A stretch of DNA of 22,979 bases, taken from the NCBI GenBank assembly GCA_020721485.1, contig DYMR01000002.1, positions 2,280 to 25,258 of the forward strand. Direction: 5' to 3'. Below are positions 15,775-22,979 of the stretch, piece by piece. The notes beneath the pieces were generated by a model. It was not told the DNA's origin, ran no database searches, and worked only from the letters and a program-made list of their open reading frames with translations. This stretch comes from Halothiobacillus neapolitanus. Lineage in GTDB: Bacteria; Pseudomonadota; Gammaproteobacteria; Halothiobacillales; Halothiobacillaceae. Within the stretch, counting starts at the first letter, position 1, and each line of letters starts with the position of its first letter. A program made the translations under genes and the position numbers.

Positions 15775-17055
15775 TCAGCGCCGGGCGAACACCCGCGCGG
15801 CAGCTTCCACCGTGGCGGCGAGATCGTCCGCCTCATGCGCCTGCGACACGAAACCGGCCTCAAACGCCGAAGGCGCAAGATACACACCTTCGGTCAACAT
15901 GCCATGAAAAAACCGATTAAACGCTGTGGTGTCGCAGGTTGTGGCCTGCGCATAGCTGTGTACAGCGGATTCTTGCGTGAAGAACAGGCCGAACATTCCG
16001 CCGACTTGCTGCGTCAGGAATGGCACGCCAGCCGCTTGCGCCGCCTCGGTCAATCCCGCGCACAGTGCCGCCGTTTTTTGGGTGAGTTGTTCATAAAAAC
16101 CCGGCACTTGAATGGCGTCCAAGGTGGCCAAACCGGCGGCCATAGCCACGGGGTTGCCGGAAAGCGTACCCGCTTGATACACCGGCCCCAGCGGCGAAAT
16201 GCATTCCATGATGGCGCGTTTGCCGCCGAAGGCACCGACCGGCATGCCGCCGCCGATGATTTTTCCCAGAGTCGTGAGGTCGGGGCGCACGCCGTAATGC
16301 GCCTGCGCACCGCCTAAAGCCACGCGAAACCCGGTCATCACTTCATCAAAAATCAACACGCTGCCATGCGCATCGCACACCGCGCGCAGCCCTTCCAAAA
16401 AGCCCGGCAGCGGTGGAATGCAGTTCATGTTGCCGGCCACCGGCTCGACGATGATCGCAGCAATTTCAGCGCCCGCTTCGGCAAAAACTTGCTGAACCTG
16501 CGCCAAGTTGTTGTATTCCAGCGTAATCGTCAATTCCGCCAGCGCCTTGGGCACCCCCGGCGAGCTCGGCACACCGAAGGTCAGCGCGCCCGAGCCGGCC
16601 TTGACCAGCAGCGAGTCCGAATGGCCGTGGTAATTGCCTTCAAATTTGATGATTTTCTCGCGCCCGGTGTAGCCCCGCGCCAAGCGAATCGCGCTCATGG
16701 TCGCTTCCGTGCCGGAAGAAGTCAGGCGCACCATCTCGATGGACGGCAAAATCGCACAGATTCGATCCGCCATCTCAGTTTCCGCCACGGTGGGCGCGCC
16801 ATACGACAGACCATTCAACGCCGCCGTGCGCACCGCCTCGATCACGCTCGGCGCGGCATGGCCCAAAATCATCGGCCCCCAAGAGCCGACATAATCGATG
16901 TAGCGCTTGCCGGTTTCATCCCAAAAATACGCCCCCTGCGCCCGTTGCACGAACACCGGATCACCGCCCACCGAGCGAAATGCGCGCACGGGCGAGTTCA
17001 CGCCGCCGGGAATGTGGCGTTGGGCTTGGGCGAACAGTGCGTGGTTATCGGTCAT
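15775..17055 (-). CDS. hemL: Glutamate-1-semialdehyde 2,1-aminomutase
   Basis: HemL is the PLP enzyme that makes 5-aminolevulinate from glutamate-1-semialdehyde in the C5 tetrapyrrole route. The 426-residue protein has [10 protein letters not shown] near the N-terminus, [12 protein letters not shown], the [16 protein letters not shown] helix, [19 protein letters not shown], the FDEVMTGFR Asp that contacts the PLP ring nitrogen, and the Schiff-base Lys at 265 in [16 protein letters not shown], the same position as in E. coli. The ATG at 17055 follows GAGGAA by about 7 nt, so the further 22 upstream codons are not used. It lies 49 nt after thiE and 76 nt before glmS on the same strand. Confidence 0.97.
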   Translation of the reverse strand: MTDNHALFAQAQRHIPGGVNSPVRAFRSVGGDPVFVQRAQGAYFWDETGKRYIDYVGSWGPMILGHAAPSVIEAVRTAALNGLSYGAPTVAETEMADRICAILPSIEMVRLTSSGTEATMSAIRLARGYTGREKIIKFEGNYHGHSDSLLVKAGSGALTFGVPSSPGVPKALAELTITLEYNNLAQVQQVFAEAGAEIAAIIVEPVAGNMNCIPPLPGFLEGLRAVCDAHGSVLIFDEVMTGFRVALGGAQAHYGVRPDLTTLGKIIGGGMPVGAFGGKRAIMECISPLGPVYQAGTLSGNPVAMAAGLATLDAIQVPGFYEQLTQKTAALCAGLTEAAQAAGVPFLTQQVGGMFGLFFTQESAVHSYAQATTCDTTAFNRFFHGMLTEGVYLAPSAFEAGFVSQAHEADDLAATVEAAARVFARR

Positions 17056-17104
17056 CTGAAACTTCCTCGAAAAAATACAATTAACTTTATGATTTATTGA
17101 AATT
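17056..17104 (-). promoter_or_regulatory. AT-rich spacer with hemL ribosome binding site
   Basis: The 49 nt between thiE and hemL are very AT-rich against GC-rich neighbours. The spacer ends with the strong GAGGAAG ribosome binding site of hemL. Its composition suggests an internal promoter for hemL, for example around the TAAAGTTAAT stretch on the minus strand, but no box pair with good spacing stands out. Confidence 0.35.
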
Positions 17105-17737
17105 TTACCAAAGTTGCGCAAACGCTCGCGCGGCCTGCGTCACATTTTTGGCGAACAATACCGCAGAAATCACCGCCAGCAGATCGGCCCCCGCCGCCCG
17201 CAACACCGCGCCATTATCCGGCGTAATGCCGCCAATCGCACACAGCGGCAAATCCCAAGCCGCGCGCGCGCGGCGGAGCAGTTCAGGCTCCGCTTGCACG
17301 GCTTCGGGCTTGATTTGGCTAGGAAAAAACGCACCGAACGCGAGGTAGTTCGCCCCGGCATGAACCGCCGCCTCGGCCCGTGACCACTCGTTGTAGCACG
17401 ACATGCCGATCACGGCCTGCGCGCCCAACACGGCGCGGGCGGCGGCCAACGACCCATCGCTGCGCCCGAGGTGAACGCCATCCGCACCCACGGCCTGCGC
17501 CAGCGCCACATCATCGTTAATCAGGAACAACACGCCCGCATCGGCGGTGATCGAGCGCAACGCGAGCGCCTCCGCCAAGCGGCGTTCAGCATCAGCCGAT
17601 TTATCGCGGTATTGCAGCACGCGCACGCCCCCGTCGATGGCCGCCCGAACGGTAGACAACAACGCATCGCCCAAACGAGGGTCGGTGAGCAGATAAAGCC
17701 CGCTCAGCCGAGGGTCCCGACCCGCCGACGGCGGCAT
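17105..17737 (-). CDS. thiE: Thiamine-phosphate synthase
   Basis: ThiE joins the thiazole phosphate and the hydroxymethylpyrimidine pyrophosphate to give thiamine phosphate. The 210-residue TIM-barrel protein has LYLLTDPRL at the N-terminus, the diphosphate/Mg site segment [17 protein letters not shown], the signature [12 protein letters not shown] and the C-terminal [10 protein letters not shown] and [13 protein letters not shown]. Residues match the family in order and length. The ATG at 17737 overlaps the glk stop by one base (TGATG), so it is translationally coupled to glucokinase; the earlier frame start at 17812 lies inside glk. Placement with a sugar kinase and with hemL has no clear metabolic reason. 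No other thiamine genes are in view. Confidence 0.94.
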   Translation of the reverse strand: MPPSAGRDPRLSGLYLLTDPRLGDALLSTVRAAIDGGVRVLQYRDKSADAERRLAEALALRSITADAGVLFLINDDVALAQAVGADGVHLGRSDGSLAAARAVLGAQAVIGMSCYNEWSRAEAAVHAGANYLAFGAFFPSQIKPEAVQAEPELLRRARAAWDLPLCAIGGITPDNGAVLRAAGADLLAVISAVLFAKNVTQAARAFAQLW

Positions 17738-18750
17738 CACGCCTGCGCAGCCCACATCACGGCCACCTGGGCGGCGCCTTTGAGCGCGAGATCGTCCGCG
17801 CTGACCATCCACACCGGCAAGGTTTCGAGCAAGCCGCGAAACCGGCCTTTGTCTAAAAAGCCGTCCATGAACTCTTTCGCCATGAACGGCGCGATGTGAC
17901 CCGCAATCGCGCCGGCCACAAACACGCCGCCCAAGGGCAGGGATTTGAGCGCGAGGTTGCCCGCCTCCGCGCCATAAATTCGGGCGAAAATCTGGCAGGC
18001 GCGCAGGCTGAGATCATCGCTGCCGGCCACGCCTTGACGAGAAATTTCGGCATTCGCGTCTTCGGCATCCCGCAGTTTCGCGCGCATGTGCGGGCTGGGC
18101 TGACCCAAACCCTGCGCCTGTAAAAATTCATACAGCAGCGAAAACCCGGCGCCGCAAATCACCCGCTCCACGCTGACATGGCCGTTGAGCCGCTCGCGCA
18201 AGAAGGCCCACAATTCGGCTTCCAAGGCATTGTTGGGCGCGAAATCTGCGTGACCGCCCTCCGTGGGCATGGCGTGGTGGCGTTTGCCATCGAAATAGAA
18301 CAGCGCCTCGCCCAAGCCGGTGCCCGCAGCAATCACCGCCGCATGCCCGTTTTGAAACACCGCCGAAGGGTTGAGCGACACCCGCGCGCCGAGCGGGCTG
18401 GCCACCGCCGCACTGCCGCTGGCCACGAGATCGTTCACGAACAGCACCGGCACGCCGCCGAGTTGTCGGGCAATCACCGCACTATCCAGCACCCAGGGCA
18501 GATTGGTGGTGCGCACTTGCTGCGCGCCGGGGCTGCCGGTAATCGGCCCGGCGATGCCAAAGCCCGCCGCGCGGATCAGCTCGCCTTCCGGCACGCTGCT
18601 GATGACATCCAACAAAAATTCGGCCAGCAACGCCTGAAAATCCGAGGCATCGGCGCTGACATACCGCTTCATCGCAATCACATGCGTTCCGGCATCATCG
18701 AATAAGGCCAGCAGGGTTTTCGTCCCGCCAATATCGGCTGCAAGCATCAT
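17737..18750 (-). CDS. glk: Glucokinase (Glk family)
   Basis: Glk phosphorylates glucose to glucose-6-phosphate with ATP in the cytoplasm. The 337-residue protein has the phosphate-binding LAADIGGTKTLLAL at the N-terminus, GIAGPITG, the VPVLFVNDLVASG segment with the catalytic Asp, the AAGTGLGEAL adenosine/phosphate loop, and PTEGGHADFAP, the sugar-binding motif of the E. coli-type glucokinase family rather than ROK kinases (no zinc-binding Cys cluster is visible). The length is near the E. coli enzyme (321). Its ATG overlaps the stop of the phosphorylase-kinase-like gene by four nt (ATGA), and its stop overlaps the thiE start. Coupling to the upstream gene suggests both act on glucose released from, or destined for, a glucan store. 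Confidence 0.93.
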   Translation of the reverse strand: MMLAADIGGTKTLLALFDDAGTHVIAMKRYVSADASDFQALLAEFLLDVISSVPEGELIRAAGFGIAGPITGSPGAQQVRTTNLPWVLDSAVIARQLGGVPVLFVNDLVASGSAAVASPLGARVSLNPSAVFQNGHAAVIAAGTGLGEALFYFDGKRHHAMPTEGGHADFAPNNALEAELWAFLRERLNGHVSVERVICGAGFSLLYEFLQAQGLGQPSPHMRAKLRDAEDANAEISRQGVAGSDDLSLRACQIFARIYGAEAGNLALKSLPLGGVFVAGAIAGHIAPFMAKEFMDGFLDKGRFRGLLETLPVWMVSADDLALKGAAQVAVMWAAQA

Positions 18751-21700
18751 GAGGGGGGCGTCTCCGAAATGGGCATGAGGTCGCGCGTTTCGCCCATGCC
18801 AAGCAAGGTTTCCAAGGCTTCGGTCACATAATAAGCGAGCTGATGCGGCGGCAGTTGGTAGAACGCCGCCCAGGCTTGATCGCGCACCTCATCGTAACTG
18901 GCGTGCTTCGGGGTTTGGCCGCGACACCAGGCGATGCGCACGGCATGACCAATCAAGACATCGACCACCAGGGCATCCCCGAGTTGCAACCCCTGATTTT
19001 GCTCGCTCACCCGAATCAGCGCGCCCAGGGCTTCGATCACCAGTTGCCGATATTCCGGCGCGGCAATGCGGTTCAGAATGTGCTCGACGGTTAGGGCAAA
19101 GTTCTTTTCGCCCGCCGTGGTTTGACTGCGCCACAACGCGCTGTCGAGGGTGTTGCGCGGGTTGTAGCGATCCCCGATCACCAAGGCCGGCAAGTGTGCG
19201 AGCAACATCCACACCCCTCGATAAAACGCATCCGGCTGGCGACCAATCGCGCCTTCGACGCTGCGCCAAGTCAGCCAATCCTCAGCGGTGGATTCCGGAT
19301 CATCTTCGGCGCGGAACACCACGGAATCCAAGCCGGCGGAACCCTTGGCCAAGCGTAAAGATTCCAACCGCGAGCTGCCGCCCTTCCAAGTGAGCGCGGC
19401 GCGCAGTTTTTGGCTGATGACGCTCGGCGCTTGCGTCATCAACCAATCGAAGGCGACGCTCGGCGCCAGCGTGTGTTCGCGCGCGGTCAAGGCAATCAGG
19501 GTTTGCAGCAGCGGGCCGATGCGCAGGGTAATCACATCGGTAAACAATTCCGGCTGAGAGCGAATCCAGCCGCCCAAATGAATGATGAGCTCCTGCGTCA
19601 AAATCCGCTCGCGCGGATCATCGCCGCAAAACTCCCGAATGCGTTGCAAAATATCCGGGTTGGATAACGGCTCAACAATCAATGATTTACTGGTATATGA
19701 CCGCCCCACAGCCAGGCGTTTTTGCCGCACCAGCAAATCCATCAGGGCGACTTCCAAATAGGCATCGACCTTACCCAACAGTTCGGCGCTGCGGCGCATC
19801 ACCGCCCAAACCCGACCGCGCTGGGCGTGGCGGAATAATGCTTCGATGAGTTCTCGCAGGGTGACAAGCCGGCCATCGGGATCGGGCACCGGCGCATCCA
19901 GATTCGGGTACCGACGCGCCCATTCGGCCACCAGCGCCATGCGCGTCGGCAGATCCTCGGTTTGCATGTAGGTGACGGCCAGATCGTCATCGCTGACGGC
20001 TTCCCAGTCCGGCATGGGCGATGGCGAACTCGGGCGGGCGGCGGCGGTTCGTTGCGATTGCGTCCGCACCGCCCAGCCCGCCATCATGCCCGGCAAGCGC
20101 ACGCGATGACCGCGCGACACCAAGGATTCGACCCGATCCAACTGCACCGGCACGGTGCCGACCCGCCCGTTCATCACCTCATCGCGAATAAAGGCGATCA
20201 GCTCCACAAAATCCGGCGCGTTCAGCATCCATTCACTAATCATCAAAGTCAGGATGGGTCGCCCCGGCTGCTGCCAAAAGCGGTGCAGATAGGCGATGGT
20301 CGAGCGCAATTCCTGCACCAGCATCGCCAAATCCTGTGTGAGATAGAAATCATCCGTATCAAAGAGTTGCGGCACAATCAGCCATTGCTGGCCGTCGATT
20401 TCGTACACCTTCGCGGTACTCAACCCGAGCACCCGCCGACGCGGTCGCCCCGATAAACCCAGCCGAGGACTCGCACCCAAATCCACCAGATTTTCGACCA
20501 AGGAACGCACCGAGCCCACCCGAATGCGCGATTGGCCGAGCAGCATGTGCCGATCCGATCCCATGTTCACCAACGCGCTATCGACCGGGGCGGTTTCCGC
20601 CACCAACGCCACCGACACCGCGCGGCTGATGCGTTGCCCGCCCGCGTGGTGACGGCGGTTGATCGGGTCGAGGTCTTCGACATCCACCGCGCCCGCCAGC
20701 AGCAACCGCCCAACCACCCACAGGCTTTGCGCCCAAACCAGCGGCTGGTTGTCGTTCGGCACGCGGTCACTGCTGCCGGGGCTGGCGCGTTCGTCGGCCA
20801 CCTCTTCGGGCAGCACAAAATACAGTTCCGGCAGTAGCCATTGCCCGTCGCGCTCGACCGCCACCCGCTGCAAGCGGCCATTGAGCTGCTCTGCGGCCAC
20901 CCGATTGCCCGCAAACAGGTGGTTAATCAGTTGGTAGGTGAAAAACAGCGGCCATTCGGACTCAATACCGGCGAAGGTTTCCAACTCGGACGGTTCGTAA
21001 TGCAGCTTGTGCTCATCTTCGAGCACGGTTTGGTGCCCGTCGCGCAGGAACCGCTTGCAGCCGAATCGGCCAGTGAGTTTTTCCAGAATCGCTTGATCGA
21101 CCGCCACAATGGTGTTGCGCTCCCGCACGGCGAAGGCGGGAAATCCAATCACCGAGAGCAGCGCGGCATCGACTTCTTTCGAACCGGATTCGCGCGGCAA
21201 CAGGGCATTGAGCGTCATTTCGGTGCGGGCGATGTCATCGGCCAGCACAAAAATTCGGCTTTGTTCGTCGCCATCACCGCCGAATAAATCAAAGCCGTTG
21301 ATGGCTTGCAGCGCCGCCAGCACCATGCCGAGCGAGCTGGCATTCAGTTCGCGCTGACCGTGGTTGATCTTGTTGCCGCGCTCCCAAATGCCGTAATCCG
21401 GCGTGGCGTAGGCGCGCGAAAGATACCAAACCAAATTTTGAACGAACCGCACTTCGTCGCGGCTGGCGACGATCTTGAGCCCGCTCAAGGTCATCTGCAC
21501 CAACATCAATAAAAACAAGGAGGTCGCATCGAGCTGGAGATGCCCCCATTGATCGTCCCCCACCACGGCCAACCCCGTGGCGGTGTCGTATTTGGCGTGC
21601 AACGCATCGGTCGGGCGCTGGCGCCGCTTGAAGCGCTCGACCCGATCCGCTTGCCGCATCATGGCCGCGAGCAAGCCGCGCATGTTTTTCACGGTGGCTT

Positions 21701-21965
21701 GTTCGAGTTCGTAGGCGCGGGCGTCGGCGTTATCTACCCGACGGTAGGCCATGCCCAAGGCCCAGGCCGCCAAGATGCTGTAGACATTGTCACGCACCCA
21801 GGCATCGGTGTAATCGCCATGCGCATTGACGGCGGTGCTCGCCGGCAACAACCCGCTGATTGGGTGCTGCCGGTCGAGAATCGTTTGCCGCACTTCGAGA
21901 AACAGGGCATCGAGCATGGGCGTCAGTCCGCCAGCGGGCGGGCGATCAGTGGCGGCTGTGGTCAT
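18747..21965 (-). CDS. Bacterial homologue of phosphorylase kinase alpha/beta regulatory subunit (GH15-like domain)
   Basis: This 1072-residue protein resembles eukaryotic phosphorylase b kinase alpha subunits along its whole length. The N-terminal glucoamylase-like (GH15) part has GLLPASTAVNAHGDYTDAWV, DAWVRDN at 54-60, RGLLAAMMRQADRVERFK, DALHAKYDTATG, VVGDDQWGHLQLDATSLFLL and YGIWERG. E195 of WERG and E380 of LPELY sit where the two carboxylates of glucoamylases are expected, so sugar binding or hydrolysis is possible. Further on come DPINRR, LSGRPRRRVLGLSTAKVY (from about 504), a segment around W720 matching the helical region of alpha subunits, LTQELIIHLGGWIRSQPELF, and a C-terminal VEGAIGRQPDAFYRGVW (around 912) with PEYRQLVIEALG. 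No kinase domain and no C-terminal prenylation motif is present. The ATG at 21965 has a weak AGGTG site upstream; a GTG at 21974 is the alternative. It overlaps glk by four nt. The homology is clear; the bacterial function is unknown. Confidence 0.88.
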   Translation of the reverse strand: MTTAATDRPPAGGLTPMLDALFLEVRQTILDRQHPISGLLPASTAVNAHGDYTDAWVRDNVYSILAAWALGMAYRRVDNADARAYELEQATVKNMRGLLAAMMRQADRVERFKRRQRPTDALHAKYDTATGLAVVGDDQWGHLQLDATSLFLLMLVQMTLSGLKIVASRDEVRFVQNLVWYLSRAYATPDYGIWERGNKINHGQRELNASSLGMVLAALQAINGFDLFGGDGDEQSRIFVLADDIARTEMTLNALLPRESGSKEVDAALLSVIGFPAFAVRERNTIVAVDQAILEKLTGRFGCKRFLRDGHQTVLEDEHKLHYEPSELETFAGIESEWPLFFTYQLINHLFAGNRVAAEQLNGRLQRVAVERDGQWLLPELYFVLPEEVADERASPGSSDRVPNDNQPLVWAQSLWVVGRLLLAGAVDVEDLDPINRRHHAGGQRISRAVSVALVAETAPVDSALVNMGSDRHMLLGQSRIRVGSVRSLVENLVDLGASPRLGLSGRPRRRVLGLSTAKVYEIDGQQWLIVPQLFDTDDFYLTQDLAMLVQELRSTIAYLHRFWQQPGRPILTLMISEWMLNAPDFVELIAFIRDEVMNGRVGTVPVQLDRVESLVSRGHRVRLPGMMAGWAVRTQSQRTAAARPSSPSPMPDWEAVSDDDLAVTYMQTEDLPTRMALVAEWARRYPNLDAPVPDPDGRLVTLRELIEALFRHAQRGRVWAVMRRSAELLGKVDAYLEVALMDLLVRQKRLAVGRSYTSKSLIVEPLSNPDILQRIREFCGDDPRERILTQELIIHLGGWIRSQPELFTDVITLRIGPLLQTLIALTAREHTLAPSVAFDWLMTQAPSVISQKLRAALTWKGGSSRLESLRLAKGSAGLDSVVFRAEDDPESTAEDWLTWRSVEGAIGRQPDAFYRGVWMLLAHLPALVIGDRYNPRNTLDSALWRSQTTAGEKNFALTVEHILNRIAAPEYRQLVIEALGALIRVSEQNQGLQLGDALVVDVLIGHAVRIAWCRGQTPKHASYDEVRDQAWAAFYQLPPHQLAYYVTEALETLLGMGETRDLMPISETPPS

Positions 21966-22020
21966 TGCGGGCACCTAGTCTGCACGGTCTGTCTCCTGAA
22001 AAAGGGCGCTACCCAAACGA
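21966..22020 (-). other. hslO to phosphorylase-kinase-like gene spacer
   Basis: The 55-nt gap has no clear terminator or promoter. An AGGAG lies about 26 nt before the chosen start of the next gene, too far to serve it, and a weaker AGGTG lies close by. Co-transcription from hslO is possible. Confidence 0.3.
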
Positions 22021-22974
22021 TCAATGCCGCGTGGCCTCCGGCGGCGCAACCGAATCTTCACGCAACAATTGCGCCACATCGACCGCATCGAACCGATAAT
22101 CGGCACCGCAAAATTCGCAATGCACCGCCACATGCCCCGGCACCTCGCTATCGGCCAAGGCTTGCGCCAGTTCGTCCGCACCCAACGAGCGCAGCATGGC
22201 GCCCACGCCGGCGCGCGAACAGCCACAATAAAAGCGCACCGGGCTGATTTGCGTGAGCCGTAATGCCTCTTGATGGAACAAACGATGGAGCAATTCCGGC
22301 ACCGCCGTTGTGCGCAGTTCCTGCTGCCCCGCCGTGCCCGTCAAAGTCTGAATCAAAGCGGCACCGTGCTCGAATTCGGCTTCCGCCGCACGCGCGCGCT
22401 CTGCGGGCGTGCCGCCTTCGCCCGGCACTTGCTGGAGCAAAATACCCACGGCACGCTGCGCATCGGCGGCCAGCACCAGCCGGGTCGGCAACTGTTCCGA
22501 TTGGGCAAAATATCCTTCCAGCGCCGCCGCGATGTTGACCCCTTCGGCGGCGACCAACGATTGATAGCGCACGCCATCGGTCGGTTCTAAGGTCAAGGCG
22601 AGTTGCCCGGAACCCAGCAATGCCGACAACGGCTGATTCAACGACGCGCCATCGAGAGAATCCCGCCATTGCGCCGTCACGCGGAACGATAAATCGGTGC
22701 GCGCCTGCACCACGAGCAAGGACACCGCGCCCTCGCCCCGGAATTGCAGGATCAAGCGCCCGTCGAATTTGAGCATCGCCACCATGCACAGCGCCGCCGC
22801 CACGCATTCCCCCAGCAAGGCGGTAATCGCCGGCGGGTAGGCATGATTGGCGCAGGCGGTGTGCCAACTGTCATCTAAGCTGATCGCCACCCCGCGCAAC
22901 TGGCCATGGCCCAGCCCGAACCGGAGCAGCTCATCCCGCTCCTGCAATACCGCCTGCCCGCTGATCTCGCTCAT
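22021..22974 (-). CDS. hslO: Redox-regulated chaperone Hsp33
   Basis: Hsp33 is a cytoplasmic holdase switched on by oxidative stress through a zinc-binding cysteine switch. The 317-residue protein shows the N-terminal chaperone domain and the four switch cysteines near the C-terminus, C250-x-C252 and C286-xx-C289, with 33 residues between the pairs, slightly more than in E. coli (30). The start at 22974 gives a family-like N-terminus, but only five bases lie upstream in the window, so its ribosome binding site cannot be seen and a longer start cannot be excluded. It is the first visible gene of the minus-strand series leading to the phosphorylase-kinase-like gene and glk. An oxidative-stress chaperone next to glucan-related genes may be chance. 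Confidence 0.95.
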   Translation of the reverse strand: MSEISGQAVLQERDELLRFGLGHGQLRGVAISLDDSWHTACANHAYPPAITALLGECVAAALCMVAMLKFDGRLILQFRGEGAVSLLVVQARTDLSFRVTAQWRDSLDGASLNQPLSALLGSGQLALTLEPTDGVRYQSLVAAEGVNIAAALEGYFAQSEQLPTRLVLAADAQRAVGILLQQVPGEGGTPAERARAAEAEFEHGAALIQTLTGTAGQQELRTTAVPELLHRLFHQEALRLTQISPVRFYCGCSRAGVGAMLRSLGADELAQALADSEVPGHVAVHCEFCGADYRFDAVDVAQLLREDSVAPPEATRH

Positions 22975-22979
22975 TCGCC

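Noticed and set aside
18747..21965. Simple glucoamylase annotation
   Set aside because: The match continues for about 600 residues beyond a GH15 catalytic domain into segments specific to phosphorylase kinase subunits, so glucoamylase alone would mislead.

Overview
The window is GC-rich, densely coded bacterial chromosome, apparently from a sulfur-oxidising gammaproteobacterium. The main clues are a sulfide:quinone oxidoreductase very close to the Acidithiobacillus type, a FimX-type degenerate GGDEF/EAL protein (typical of Pseudomonas/Xanthomonas-like gammaproteobacteria), PrmB and DarP (YjgA), and tetrapyrrole synthesis by the C5 route (HemL). A Halothiobacillus-like relative would fit, but the genus is a guess. 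Sixteen protein genes are recognised. I see no tRNA, rRNA, CRISPR array, insertion sequence or phage gene.

Layout. Positions 1-7176 are all on the minus strand, read right to left: psd (phosphatidylserine decarboxylase), a conserved protein with a PilZ-like C-terminal domain, a FimX-like protein overlapping it by 14 nt, folB, a MidA/NDUFAF7-family methyltransferase and tatD. Positions 7177-7365 are a divergent intergenic region with a regular set of GCTGAA/TTCAGC repeats. On the plus strand follow prmB and, after a 294-nt AT-rich, hairpin-rich leader region, sqr. A strong two-way terminator at 9952-9979 separates sqr from a convergent minus-strand group: a HugZ-like PPOX protein and a small methyl-accepting chemotaxis protein without a periplasmic sensor domain.

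From 11959 to the right edge everything is again on the minus strand. Read right to left it runs: hslO (Hsp33), a 1072-residue homologue of the eukaryotic phosphorylase kinase alpha/beta subunit, glk (4-nt overlap), thiE (1-nt overlap), hemL, and the tight set glmS-darP-ugd.

How the genes may work together. FimX plus the PilZ-like protein look like a translationally coupled c-di-GMP or type IV pilus control pair. The phosphorylase-kinase-like protein is translationally coupled to glucokinase, which suggests a role in glucose or glycogen metabolism in an organism that appears to live on reduced sulfur. glmS and ugd supply precursors for envelope sugars (GlcN-6-P and UDP-glucuronate). The item most worth following is the full-length bacterial phosphorylase-kinase regulatory-subunit homologue next to glk. 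After it come the fimX-linked PilZ-like protein and the evenly spaced inverted repeats between psd and prmB.
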